Assembly (NCBI RefSeq): GCF_004115085.1
Contig: NZ_QXJP01000002.1
Coordinates: 214,927-278,926 of the forward strand
Origin: Longirhabdus pacifica
GTDB taxonomy: Bacteria; Bacillota; Bacilli; Paenibacillales; DSM-105158
Direction of reading: 5' to 3'
Length of the DNA: 64,000 nucleotides
Shown: piece after piece, positions 8,388 through 17,896 of the stretch
How the letters are laid out: every line of letters starts with the position of its first letter
How positions within the stretch are numbered: the first letter of the stretch is position 1
Notes under the pieces: model-generated
Databases searched by the model: none
What the model was told of the DNA's origin: nothing
What the model saw: only the letters and a program-made list of their open reading frames with translations
Program-made: the position numbers and the translations under genes

Positions 8388-10149
8388 CTTAATATCCCAC
8401 TACGTTCAAATAAAACATGGGGAGTTTCAGTTTCTCCATCACTACACTCAGAACTTTATATCCCACTACGTTCAAATAAAACCTCTAGCTTCTCTTCTTC
8501 TACCTTGCGTTTAAACTTGTCCTTTATATCCCACTACGTTCAAATAAAACGGTACGTTCGTATACAACATACTAGAACCGCCACCATCACTTTATATCCC
8601 ACTACGTTCAAATAAAACGACCTTGTTAATTCGTCAGTCAATTGTCCGATGCGACTTTATATCCCACTACGTTCAAATAAAACGGGGTATGAGTAAAAAG
8701 GAATATATTGCCACTGCTATCTTTATATCCCACTACGTTCAAATAAAACTTGAGTCTGGTGTGTTGGCGTGTGCTGTTAGAATCAACTTTATATCCCACT
8801 ACGTTCAAATAAAACTGTAGCATACGTTCCTTCACTTCTTTTCAACGTGTCGACTTTATATCCCACTACGTTCAAATAAAACACTAACCCTATTGTTAAA
8901 CGGCTAAGTAGTCTGTTATCTTTATATCCCACTACGTTCAAATAAAACGTCATCAATCAATACAACACGTCCATTCCAAGAAGCTACTTTATATCCCACT
9001 ACGTTCAAATAAAACTGTGGCGTCTAGCATCGTCATTGTCCGTTTGGTGTCGGCTTTATATCCCACTACGTTCAAATAAAACTCGGATTTTTCGTATATC
9101 CTTTTATCTCTATCTGAACTTTATATCCCACTACGTTCAAATAAAACTCCAAAAGGGTCCGGCGTTTGGCATTTTCTTAGGTATCTTTATATCCCACTAC
9201 GTTCAAATAAAACACTGGCGAATGGGAAAGCGGCATTAGCTGCTACTATTTACTTTATATCCCACTACGTTCAAATAAAACCATAAAACTCGTCAACGGT
9301 AAATTGATTGTTGAATACTCTTTATATCCCACTACGTTCAAATAAAACTTTCACCCTAAAAGTGATTCCACCATGGTCCCACTTTCAACTTTATATCCCA
9401 CTACGTTCAAATAAAACTGGACAACGAGGATAAGAACACGGGCGCTTAGGTCTACTCTTTATATCCCACTACGTTCAAATAAAACATAGAAAGGCTTTGA
9501 TCTCCTCAACTTCTGACTTTTTCACTTTATATCCCACTACGTTCAAATAAAACGTTAGTGACCCCTAACGACTGATTATCGTAATCGTATCTTTATATCC
9601 CACTACGTTCAAATAAAACCTATTGTGCATATTTGAGACTCACCGTTTTGGATTGCTACTTTATATCCCACTACGTTCAAATAAAACGGATCTGGGACGG
9701 CAAGAATTACGCTGTCTTTTCCCTTTATATCCCACTACGTTCAAATAAAACGGGATTGCACATAGCTTGTGAGAACTACAACTTTATTCTTTATATCCCA
9801 CTACGTTCAAATAAAACTTTTTATTCACCTATATGCGTGGCGGCAGATTATTCCTTTATATCCCACTACGTTCAAATAAAACATCGAACCAAGCATGACA
9901 CCTGCATACACGGAACGAGTCTTTATATCCCACTACGTTCAAATAAAACTGACGTTGAAATTAATAGTGGCGGGGGTTCCGTTTTCGCCTTTATATCCCA
10001 CTACGTTCAAATAAAACTTCTGAAACACCTTCACCAAACCGATCTACTTCGGGTACTTTATATCCCACTACGTTCAAATAAAACGGTTATAACTGCCGCC
10101 GCTTTCTTCTTTTTATATTCCTTTATATCCCACTACGTTCAAATAAAAC
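8388..10149 (-). CRISPR. type I-B CRISPR array, 27 repeats / 26 spacers
   Basis: A 29-nt repeat, on the plus strand beginning CTTTATATCC and ending AAATAAAAC, occurs 27 times at spacings of 64-69 nt, so spacers are about 35-40 nt. Repeat starts run from 8388, 8454, 8523, 8590 and so on to 10121. All repeats look identical except the one at 8388, which has A in place of T at position 4. A mutated terminal repeat usually marks the leader-distal end, so the leader is on the right, beside cas2. The array is then read on the minus strand, with the repeat starting GTTTTATTTG and ending GGATATAAAG, in the same direction as the cas genes. Open frames rich in FISHYVQIK through the array are artefacts of the repeat. 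Confidence 0.97.
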
Positions 10150-10367
10150 CCTAAAATCAAAATTGCTAAATCCCTTGATATATAAGCATTTTCAAAGAAT
10201 GTTGATACTATCATAATACCTTAATTTGCAGTAAGCTTCCAGTTGTGTTTTTGCCATACTTGAAAATATGACTGAAATCCGTTGGTATATATGGCATGAA
10301 AGCCAATTGATCAATAAAACGATTCACTGCAATTTCATCAATTCCCCTACTACAACTTTACACATAT
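10150..10367 (-). other. CRISPR leader
   Basis: This 218-nt AT-rich, gene-free stretch lies between the cas2 stop and the first (consensus) repeat. It is placed as leader because the opposite end of the array carries the degenerate repeat. On the minus strand a GGTATTATGATAG stretch near 10200-10220 could supply a -10 region; no clear -35 is visible. Confidence 0.65.
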
Positions 10368-10631
10368 TCACAAGAATAAATCAATCGGAGATTTTTCTTG
10401 TCCATGAACCACCTTTTTTATATTTCGAGGATTATTGATTTGATAAACATAGAGTGAATCTTCATTTTTGTCCATAATATGATTTAATTCACTTAAACAT
10501 TTTGACAGTAAACCTTTTGTTATCTCACCTTCGAACACAGAATTTTGTGTCCAATCCAAGTATTCTCGCAACTTTTTACACACTTTACCTACACGCTTTT
10601 GACCAATATCATAAGTAATAATTACAAACAT
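10368..10631 (-). CDS. cas2: CRISPR-associated endonuclease Cas2
   Basis: Cas2 (87 residues) pairs with Cas1 to insert new spacers. It begins MFVIITYDIGQKR, the ferredoxin-like first strand with the conserved aspartate after the Tyr, and contains the usual TQNSVFEGEI segment (residues about 28-37). The ATG at 10631 lies 2 nt after the cas1 stop; an in-frame GTG at 10643 would overlap cas1 and is less likely. It is the last gene of the cas operon, next to the leader. Confidence 0.93.
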   Translation of the reverse strand: MFVIITYDIGQKRVGKVCKKLREYLDWTQNSVFEGEITKGLLSKCLSELNHIMDKNEDSLYVYQINNPRNIKKVVHGQEKSPIDLFL

Positions 10632-10633
10632 TC

Positions 10634-11620
10634 TTACCACCACGCTTTCAACGGTTTATATACTTCATCGCCAATAAAATGCTTTACTAATTTATAACAC
10701 TCAAGTCGAATCAAGTATCTATACGTTGTATTACGATTCAATGAACGATGCTTGACCGATGTTTTCAAACGATCTTCCCATGATTTAATGAATTTTTTAC
10801 GTCCCTCATCATTTAAATAACAAATCTCACCTTCCAAATAATCAAAATGTTTTTTCGTAATAACCCTTTTATTGATTAAAGTAAAAATAAGCGGATCAAC
10901 AAGTAATGGTTTGAAAATTTCCGCAATATCTAAACTTAATGAAAAACGCTTTACTGAAGGCTCATGAAGATAACTTATCGTTGGATTGAGGACTGTCTTA
11001 TATATTTCTGAAAGAACCACTTGATACATTAATGAATTTCCAAATGAAATCATTGCATTCAATGGATCACGAGGAGGCTTTTTTTCTCTTTTTTCAAAAA
11101 CAAAATCCTGTTTAATCATCATATTAAATGCCTGATAATACAATTGACGAATTTGTCCTTCAAAACCCATTAATTGCTGTATAGTTTTTGCCTGCTGCAT
11201 TTTTTTACTTATCAATTCAATTTCATCTATACACTGTTGTGTGTCTTCCTTCCTTCTCCTTAAATTCCGTAGCATATGATGTATAGCTCCCTGTAAAAAT
11301 AAATAGGCAATAAACATACGTTTATCATGAAAAGCGTAATGCTCACTTTGTTTTACAATAACAATCCCACTTTCTTTGCGTTTCCTCGGATAAAATGTAC
11401 CCGTATAAAAACCATAATAATTATAAAATTGTAGACAAACACCATATTGACTCAGGTAGGTTAGTAATTTACTATTTACATCGACCTCTCCAAAAATGTG
11501 CAGCGTTTGAATTTTCTCTATAGGTAACGGCTTTTGTATTCCTTGTTCATTTTCAAAATAAATCGTATTATGTTTTCGTTTTAATCTTCCATTAGAAAAA
11601 ACATAATGATCACGCATCAT
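10634..11620 (-). CDS. cas1: CRISPR-associated endonuclease Cas1
   Basis: Cas1 (328 residues) is the integrase of spacer acquisition. The start is the ATG at 11620, preceded by GGAGGTG with a 7-nt gap; the open frame upstream (to 11728) lies inside cas4 and is not used. The C-terminal helical domain shows the metal-binding set: Glu in VVLSEIYKTVLNP, His in ISYLHEPS and Asp/Glu in LSLDIAEIFKPLLVDP. It overlaps the cas4 end by 11 nt, indicating translational coupling. Its size and sequence fit type I-B Cas1 proteins. Confidence 0.95.
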   Translation of the reverse strand: MMRDHYVFSNGRLKRKHNTIYFENEQGIQKPLPIEKIQTLHIFGEVDVNSKLLTYLSQYGVCLQFYNYYGFYTGTFYPRKRKESGIVIVKQSEHYAFHDKRMFIAYLFLQGAIHHMLRNLRRRKEDTQQCIDEIELISKKMQQAKTIQQLMGFEGQIRQLYYQAFNMMIKQDFVFEKREKKPPRDPLNAMISFGNSLMYQVVLSEIYKTVLNPTISYLHEPSVKRFSLSLDIAEIFKPLLVDPLIFTLINKRVITKKHFDYLEGEICYLNDEGRKKFIKSWEDRLKTSVKHRSLNRNTTYRYLIRLECYKLVKHFIGDEVYKPLKAWW

Positions 11621-12128
11621 GCTCGTCCACCTCCAGTACATAGCAGAATTCATAGTAAGCACACTTCTTACAATAAGGGACCTTCTTTGCTTTGGGTGGT
11701 GAAGGTAACTGTAAAATGTTCTGAGCACCTTCTATTGCATCCACAACTACTTGTCGATTATCATCATTCAATACTATTTCTTCTGTTCTCTTTTCTTTTG
11801 TATAACTAATCAGCCCTTTTTTGTTGATGCCTCTCAGTGATAATTGATATAAGTAGTAAAGCATCTGCATAGTATCCGCTTTCTGCATCTTACTAGAGAT
11901 TTTAACTTCTCTAACATATTCACCATCTAATGCATCTATCTTGAAAGCTCCATCTATCAAAATTTCTTTTTGTAAAAGTCTTGGATATGCTATTTCATGC
12001 AACACCTTCCCTTGCATTACCCTGTCCGATTCTTCCTCCATACCAATTCCTTTCTTATACAACCAAAGCTTACGTTTACACACGACATAGTACTGGATAT
12101 CTACACCACCTATCGTTTGATGCTGCAT
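11610..12128 (-). CDS. cas4: CRISPR-associated exonuclease Cas4
   Basis: Cas4 (172 residues) is a RecB-like nuclease with an iron-sulfur cluster that trims and orients prespacers by their PAM. Cys near residue 17 (YVVCKRKLWLY) and the C-terminal YCKKCAYYEFC supply the four cluster cysteines. The nuclease core is seen as GAFKIDALDGE followed by REVKISSKM (D...E-x-K). The gene overlaps cas1 and starts about 10 nt after the cas3 stop. All catalytic residues that I can locate are present. Confidence 0.93.
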   Translation of the reverse strand: MQHQTIGGVDIQYYVVCKRKLWLYKKGIGMEEESDRVMQGKVLHEIAYPRLLQKEILIDGAFKIDALDGEYVREVKISSKMQKADTMQMLYYLYQLSLRGINKKGLISYTKEKRTEEIVLNDDNRQVVVDAIEGAQNILQLPSPPKAKKVPYCKKCAYYEFCYVLEVDEHDA

Positions 12129-12138
12129 ACGATCCCTC

Positions 12139-14406
12139 CTAATCGATAAAATCTATTTCTTCTGTTAGTAGCCCTGTTCTCTCGCAGTAACTGCAATGGA
12201 TATAATATAGTTCTTTTGTACCGTCTATCTTGTTAATACCGATCTTTTTTGCTTTCCATTCATTCACAGCTATACTGTATGCCTCTACTCTTTTTCTTCT
12301 TTTTCTTCTCTCTACTGGGGTTAATGCGATTTGCCATGATACTACATGTTGCTGAAATTCTTCGTCGTTTAATAACTCCTTTGGAATTACTTCTATTTGT
12401 TGAATATCTCGCAATAATTCTTGTGCTTCTGCTTTCTTTAATTTATAGTGTGGTCGATTTTTAAATTCCCTTAATGCTTTGTCAAATTCTTTTTTAAACT
12501 CTGAATCTTCATTTTCTAAACGTTGTTCGTCATATAAATCATTGATCATTTCTTGTTTTACCGATTCTTTCAGAATACCACTATGAAAACGAGATAAAAG
12601 TTTTACGCTGTAATCATAAATTTCTTGATGATATACCGTTCCGTTCCCAGATACTTCGTGTAACATGACATGAATGTTTGTTTCCTTTACAGACTTTAAT
12701 CCTTTACGATTGCATCTTCCATATCGCTGAAACTGACTATCTAGTGATGACATTTCTGTATACAGCACATCAAAATCAATATCGAGACTGGCTTCAACCA
12801 GCTGTGTCGTCACCCAAATGCCTACCTTATCCCCTTTTGCAAACGTTAAAATTTCTTTTTCCAATCGACTGCGATCCCGCTTCGTAAATCTAGCATGCAA
12901 GAGGAAAAGGTTGTCATCGTTTCTCTCTCTCTGTTCAAGCTCTTTAAATACCTCTTGTGCCTGCTTTACGGTATTACAGATGACCAGTACTTTTTTATGT
13001 GTACCTGTCTCTGTAATTTCTGCTATGATGTCATTATCTAATATACAATGATCTCTCGTACGCACATGATGACGCACAACATCATCATCGATAAATGTTT
13101 CAAATTTAAATGGAATGTTACATTCCTCAAGCTCCCGCTCCAATGCATTAAAATAAAACGGGGGTAAGGTAGCCGTCATAATCATAAAACTACCACCGAT
13201 TCGATCTATTAGCGTCATTGCACGAATTAATAACGCAGCTATTTTAGGATCGTAAGCTTGTAATTCGTCCACAATCACTTTACAAGTTGCCATGGTGGCA
13301 TATTCTTTTTCAAATCCTAAATAGTAAAATGGAAATTTCAACACTTGGTCGATCGTAGAAATAATCAACTTATTGGCAAATTGTTTAGATTGACCATGTA
13401 CTTTTTCGAGCAGTTGATCATTTGCCTCTATCTCATCATACAAGTAATCTAAACTTGTAGCATGCAACAGACCTACTGCCTCTTCCCCGTACTCATCACT
13501 CCATTTAGAAAAATGTAAATTCTCTTCATCTCTAATCCTTTTATACATCGCATTAATACTGACACGTAAAGGTAGAGTGAATATCCCTTTTTGCTCACCT
13601 AACCACAGCAATGCTGCTTCTGTTTTTCCCATTCCAGTTTGGGCAACCACAACTACATGATGATCTTGGTGATTCAAAGTAAATTGTTGTAGCGGTTTCA
13701 ATGTGGTTTTCAGTTTCGTCTGAAAAAAATGGTTAACATATGCTGCAGTGTTAAATTCCGTCGCCAACTCTATGGGAACGTGCGCACTTGCTGCGTGATC
13801 CAAGCGGTGGAGCAACCCTTTCATTAGTACATATTTTTTATACAAGTGAGCATATTTATCATGATCTGGACTGATTCTTCGCTTAAGTTTGTTAATTTTA
13901 CTTTCTTTTACGTCCATAGAAATTTTTAGATTATGTTGTGCTTCAATCTCTATATGATAAGGAAGAATATTTTGTTCATATTGTATTCTAATCTGCTTTT
14001 TCAATGAATCATCATAAAGACCATACTCTCGTTCATGATGAAAGGCAATAGTTTGAAAAACAAGTGTTTTTTCTTCTTGTGTCAACTCTATAATGTGTTC
14101 GGGAAGTGCCATGACAGACAAAAGACTATGCGGAATGTCGTTGGAACTATGTGGTATCGTTTCAGGTAATACCTCTACTTGCAAACCATTTTCTATCATA
14201 TTTTTTCTAATTTTCATTTGAAAGGCGACGTCCGCTTTACCAATGTCATGGTACTTTACACATAACTCAAGTAAATCCCAGTCTCTTTCCGTAAAGATGT
14301 TTATTTTATGCTGATATAAATTCTTAAAATGACTAAACCTTGTTAATAATTGTGCTGTGTGTTCTTGTATCGTTTCTACCGGTTGCGACTTGGCGTAATA
14401 AATCAA
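12139..14406 (-). CDS. cas3: CRISPR-associated helicase/nuclease Cas3
   Basis: Cas3 (about 755 residues) is recruited by Cascade to unwind and degrade target DNA. Counted from the longer start at 14433, the HD nuclease domain has YHDIGKAD at 61-68 and FHHER at about 131; the SF2 helicase domain has Walker A AQTGMGKT at 264-271, Walker B VIVDELQAYDP at about 387, MTATLPP, and motif VI YGRCNRKG near 590. A TTG at 14406 has GGAGGG 6 nt upstream and gives the usual N-terminus MIYYAKSQ; the ATG at 14433 has no convincing ribosome site, so I chose the TTG. HD and helicase are on one chain and look intact. Confidence 0.95.
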   Translation of the reverse strand: MIYYAKSQPVETIQEHTAQLLTRFSHFKNLYQHKINIFTERDWDLLELCVKYHDIGKADVAFQMKIRKNMIENGLQVEVLPETIPHSSNDIPHSLLSVMALPEHIIELTQEEKTLVFQTIAFHHEREYGLYDDSLKKQIRIQYEQNILPYHIEIEAQHNLKISMDVKESKINKLKRRISPDHDKYAHLYKKYVLMKGLLHRLDHAASAHVPIELATEFNTAAYVNHFFQTKLKTTLKPLQQFTLNHQDHHVVVVAQTGMGKTEAALLWLGEQKGIFTLPLRVSINAMYKRIRDEENLHFSKWSDEYGEEAVGLLHATSLDYLYDEIEANDQLLEKVHGQSKQFANKLIISTIDQVLKFPFYYLGFEKEYATMATCKVIVDELQAYDPKIAALLIRAMTLIDRIGGSFMIMTATLPPFYFNALERELEECNIPFKFETFIDDDVVRHHVRTRDHCILDNDIIAEITETGTHKKVLVICNTVKQAQEVFKELEQRERNDDNLFLLHARFTKRDRSRLEKEILTFAKGDKVGIWVTTQLVEASLDIDFDVLYTEMSSLDSQFQRYGRCNRKGLKSVKETNIHVMLHEVSGNGTVYHQEIYDYSVKLLSRFHSGILKESVKQEMINDLYDEQRLENEDSEFKKEFDKALREFKNRPHYKLKKAEAQELLRDIQQIEVIPKELLNDEEFQQHVVSWQIALTPVERRKRRKRVEAYSIAVNEWKAKKIGINKIDGTKELYYIHCSYCERTGLLTEEIDFID

Positions 14407-14452
14407 CGTAGTCCCTCCATTTGGTCTATTCATGTATATACTTTTTATGTAG

Positions 14453-14480
14453 AAGGGAGCCTATACAAGCAGGCTCCCTT
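14453..14480. other. strong hairpin between cas5 and cas3
   Basis: AAGGGAGCC (14453-14461) and GGCTCCCTT (14472-14480) form a perfect 9-bp stem with a 10-nt loop in the only sizeable gap inside the cas operon. No T run follows on the minus strand, so it is not a good terminator. It could be an mRNA stability or processing element that sets the Cascade:Cas3 ratio. Confidence 0.6.
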
Positions 14481-14513
14481 GTTTCAAAAGGAATTTATTG
14501 AATTTAATTGGTT

Positions 14514-15221
14514 TTAAGGAAAAAAGACAATATCATCGCTTGAGGTATCAATCATTAGCTTCTTAAAGTTTTCTATCACTTCACCAGCTGTCATATACCC
14601 AACAGAGAGCTTGTCCCAAACTCTAACTCCTTTTACTATACGATATGTCCAGTTCAGCTGATAAGGAAAATACGTTTCATCTTCAATAATATCTCGCGGT
14701 ACATAAGCGTTATACTTTAAAGTTGGTTCGTCTTTCCTTTCGGCTAGCGAAGTTAACGTCACCAACTCACACTCGTCCAATCTGACTAAGTCTTCCCAAC
14801 GACCTAAGCTTAAATGTATCGTTTGGTTTGTCAGGGTGTAATGCAGTTGTTCTAACACACTTTCGTCTGCTGTGACATGAATCAGTAATTGTACGTCATA
14901 CAGCATGTGCATATAAATTGGCATCGTCGTTATATCTACATACTCTCTATCGACACCTAATCCATCTGCAGTTAAGGCAAATTCTTTTGTTTTATTTTTT
15001 TTGAAAAAGTAGTGCGTCTGATAGTCCGTTGCCATCGTGTCATAACGACCTTGAATACTAATTCTCATTTTTGGTATAAGGGATGTTGCTTGTAAAACAG
15101 CATGCAACATTCCTTTTACAGTAGAATGCGGTGGTAGCGGATACGTTTCCGATACTTTGAAAGCAAAGGGCTTTTTGTAACAAGCTGTTTGTTGATACAA
15201 TTTTAATCGCAAAGCTCTCAT
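14514..15221 (-). CDS. cas5: CRISPR-associated protein Cas5 (type I-B)
   Basis: Cas5 (235 residues) binds the 5' handle of crRNA and caps the Cas7 filament in Cascade. The N-terminal RAMP-type strand MRALRLKLYQQTA is followed by LPPHSTVKGMLHAVL (residues about 29-43), typical of Cas5, and the C-terminal half has LSLGRWEDL. The start overlaps the cas7 stop by one base (TAATG), which indicates coupling. Assignment to the Cas5t/Cas5b group rests on the neighbouring cas7 and cas8 type. Confidence 0.9.
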   Translation of the reverse strand: MRALRLKLYQQTACYKKPFAFKVSETYPLPPHSTVKGMLHAVLQATSLIPKMRISIQGRYDTMATDYQTHYFFKKNKTKEFALTADGLGVDREYVDITTMPIYMHMLYDVQLLIHVTADESVLEQLHYTLTNQTIHLSLGRWEDLVRLDECELVTLTSLAERKDEPTLKYNAYVPRDIIEDETYFPYQLNWTYRIVKGVRVWDKLSVGYMTAGEVIENFKKLMIDTSSDDIVFFP

Positions 15222-16114
15222 TATTCACTCGCCTCTATATATTCAGAAGTGAGATTTTTCAAAGTTGAAAAGAAACTTTCCACTGTACCGTTTACATCAT
15301 CCGTCAAATGAGCAAATTCATCTTCGTTGCCAAACATACCAGATACAAAACCAATACCCGTATGATTTCCGATATTTTCATTACCGAACGTAGTTTGTAA
15401 CACATCTTGCAAAGCACTCACATTTAAGTTCCATTTGTTTGTATTTTGCTCTAATGCAACTCTGCCCAAGAAAAACGGGTTAGCAATCGGGTACAATCCT
15501 CCGATAACAAACAATGGTGCAAGGCTTTCTTGACGACCACGAATGTTACGATTTAATAATTTGACGATATCAAGTAGTTGATGTATCCGATTTATTCTTG
15601 TTTCTTCAGACAAAGTAACATCCCCATCACGTCCAACTCTATCTAAATCCATCGTTAACGTGTACGTATACAAACTTTCATGCTGCTCAATATTAGCTAT
15701 ATCAGGCGTTTCATTAATGCGCTCCGCTAGTCCCAGGTTGTTTAAGAACTCCATATCACTGCGATAAGGTTCAAGTGAAATAGCATGCGACAATCTTGCA
15801 ACTGCAGGTCTTTTTTGTGATTTCTTCCCTGTTTTTAAATATCCGAATAGATCCATTTCTACTGAATCTTCTATGGATACATCTTCACGAAATTGAAGTG
15901 TTCCTTTTGCTTTATCAATTGTATCTAAGTTCCAACCGAACCACTCGTTTCCTAAGCGAACGATGTCATAGCGAATGCTTTGTCGAGAAGCAAAGGTGAG
16001 CACGTCACCATTCCCACGATGAATTTTTTTCAATTCCGATAGGTTACGAATTCCCTCACCGTAATTTAGTGAATTGGCTTTCATAATGACTGTTAGTGAT
16101 AGTGCTTTACCCAT
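15221..16114 (-). CDS. cas7: CRISPR-associated protein Cas7 (Cst2/DevR-like)
   Basis: Cas7 (297 residues) forms the backbone of the Cascade complex along the crRNA spacer. It has the family N-terminus ALSLTVIMKANSLNYGEG, then TFASRQSIRYDI near residue 41, and a central glycine-containing segment. These fit the Cst2/DevR group of type I-B systems. The ATG at 16114 follows AGGAGGAG by 7 nt and overlaps the end of cas8 by 8 nt. In Cascade it is expected in several copies. Confidence 0.92.
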   Translation of the reverse strand: MGKALSLTVIMKANSLNYGEGIRNLSELKKIHRGNGDVLTFASRQSIRYDIVRLGNEWFGWNLDTIDKAKGTLQFREDVSIEDSVEMDLFGYLKTGKKSQKRPAVARLSHAISLEPYRSDMEFLNNLGLAERINETPDIANIEQHESLYTYTLTMDLDRVGRDGDVTLSEETRINRIHQLLDIVKLLNRNIRGRQESLAPLFVIGGLYPIANPFFLGRVALEQNTNKWNLNVSALQDVLQTTFGNENIGNHTGIGFVSGMFGNEDEFAHLTDDVNGTVESFFSTLKNLTSEYIEASE

Positions 16115-17894
16115 TTGCTGTCTCCTCCTCTTTTTTCGTTGTATCTTTTTCTAACATTCCAGCAATAAATGCAGAAGCAATGGTTTCAAAATCTAGCCCC
16201 TCATCTTTAAATACATCCACAAAAATATCTGGTATCTCCATGTCAGCACTCATGTACAAGCGGAAGATAGTATCCATAAATCCGTTTTTATTTCCTGATT
16301 TCACTGCATTAATAAGTCGGTATGCAACCCCTTCCAGCTTTTTACGTCCGCTTGCACGATATGTCCCCTCTCCTTCATTTCCTGGACGGCTAACCATTTT
16401 CTTTCTCAATTTAACACCACAATTTTTTATAAATGTAATACGTTTATCATAACTTGTCATCTGCTTCACATCCTTCCTCGCATTTAATATTCTTCTTCGT
16501 TCCCTTACCGCATGATAAGCACCTTGTCCGTGTTGATCATTTTTGACTGCTTCACGTAAATATTGAAATAATACTTGTTTCGGATCGATGCCTTGTAAAA
16601 TCTCTCTTAAAAAAGTATCTCGCAAATCATACTGATGCAGTAATGTAATCCCCTTTCCATACTTAGCAAGATAACTTGTGAGGTATGGTGGAACGTGGTA
16701 GTAATCTAGTAATGTTTTTTTACCTGGATATTGAGAATGCACTTCTATGATCGTACAAGCATTGTTCATTTTCTTCGCTTTATCAAGTGATTCTTCCAAT
16801 ACACCGATAATCGCTTCAGGGAATGATGCTCCACTAGAGCGAAGTGTTTTATAATGTGTATTGTCTTTATAAATAGCTGGAAAAGATTGCTCTGACATGA
16901 TGATGCTTGCAAAATTTATAATTTCATATGATGTATCATTGCCTCTTTTCCTCTTGTAAAACGTCATGCCAAACGGAATCATAAATAAAACAAGTCTCGC
17001 AACCGCACTCATAGGGATGGGCTGCTTATTATCAAAATCCCAGTAAAAATTAGCTGCTTTAATGCGGGATAGTGCAAGTGGAGAAAACATCTTCTCTTCA
17101 TACGATTGTGTAGCTCGTAACTCGTCAATAAAGCTACATGGCAATACTTCTTCATACAAGTATTGCTTAATTTCTTGCACTGTTGTGCATTTTTTTATTT
17201 TTTTTAACCAATCTTTAAAAGGCTTATACTGTGCTTCGTGTTGTGATAAAAACTGAATGATGAGCTGAGGATCTGTGGTGTGTTGGATATGATGATAAAA
17301 TTGAAGCTCTAAATAGGCTGGTGTAACAAAATCTTTTTCTATTTGTTTGATATGTTCTTTTGTATTGCCATTAAAACTAAGTTGCAGAATACTCGTCTGT
17401 CCATAAAGTGGGGTAAGGATCACCGTTCTGGCATAATTCAAGGTCAGCTTCTCGTTGATCATGGGAGTAGAGGCAGCCTGTTGATAGCCCTTTACGATTT
17501 GTTCTACTTTGTCCACATCTTCTGCTGTAGTCACTTCTTTTAACTGTTTCATTAGTGTCTTGATAGCAGCACACTGCTCTGTTTCAGGAAAATATTTTTC
17601 AATTCTTTTATATTGTTCTTTAATTCTTTCAAGCATATCAGCTGTATGTTTTTTTATCTCCGCTGGTTTTTTTCTCATTTGGCTTAGACACCGGTTCAAC
17701 CTTTTCATCTCTCGCTCGACTACACTAAATTCATCGATTAAACCATAAATATATTTTGAAGCTACATCTTGTATCGTGTCCGCTGTTATTTCTACCCCAC
17801 TTCTCGTCATCTTCACTTGTTCATCAAGTAAACGAGTAAATCCAATGAGTCCCGCTGTCATCATCCATTCTTGACTTTCTATATGTATGGACAC
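16107..17894 (-). CDS. cas8: CRISPR-associated large subunit Cas8 (type I-B)
   Basis: This 595-residue protein fills the large-subunit position between cas6 and cas7 and is expected to recognise the PAM and hold Cas3. Its length and the cas6-cas8-cas7-cas5-cas3-cas4-cas1-cas2 order match the Cst1 / Cas8b kind of type I-B. The CxxC pairs that give Cst1 its other name (CXXC-CXXC) are not present, so it is a divergent member. Residues about 60-115 are rich in Lys/Glu and probably helical; the C-terminus, TTKKEEETANG, is charged. The GTG start at 17894 is 2 nt after the cas6 stop, with GAGGGGG upstream. Identification is mainly by position. Confidence 0.82.
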   Translation of the reverse strand: MSIHIESQEWMMTAGLIGFTRLLDEQVKMTRSGVEITADTIQDVASKYIYGLIDEFSVVEREMKRLNRCLSQMRKKPAEIKKHTADMLERIKEQYKRIEKYFPETEQCAAIKTLMKQLKEVTTAEDVDKVEQIVKGYQQAASTPMINEKLTLNYARTVILTPLYGQTSILQLSFNGNTKEHIKQIEKDFVTPAYLELQFYHHIQHTTDPQLIIQFLSQHEAQYKPFKDWLKKIKKCTTVQEIKQYLYEEVLPCSFIDELRATQSYEEKMFSPLALSRIKAANFYWDFDNKQPIPMSAVARLVLFMIPFGMTFYKRKRGNDTSYEIINFASIIMSEQSFPAIYKDNTHYKTLRSSGASFPEAIIGVLEESLDKAKKMNNACTIIEVHSQYPGKKTLLDYYHVPPYLTSYLAKYGKGITLLHQYDLRDTFLREILQGIDPKQVLFQYLREAVKNDQHGQGAYHAVRERRRILNARKDVKQMTSYDKRITFIKNCGVKLRKKMVSRPGNEGEGTYRASGRKKLEGVAYRLINAVKSGNKNGFMDTIFRLYMSADMEIPDIFVDVFKDEGLDFETIASAFIAGMLEKDTTKKEEETANG

Positions 17895-17896
17895 GC

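Noticed and set aside
8331..10154. Open frames through the CRISPR array rich in FISHYVQIK / LYIPLRSNKT
   Set aside because: They are translations of the 29-nt repeat and change frame with each spacer; no ribosome sites.
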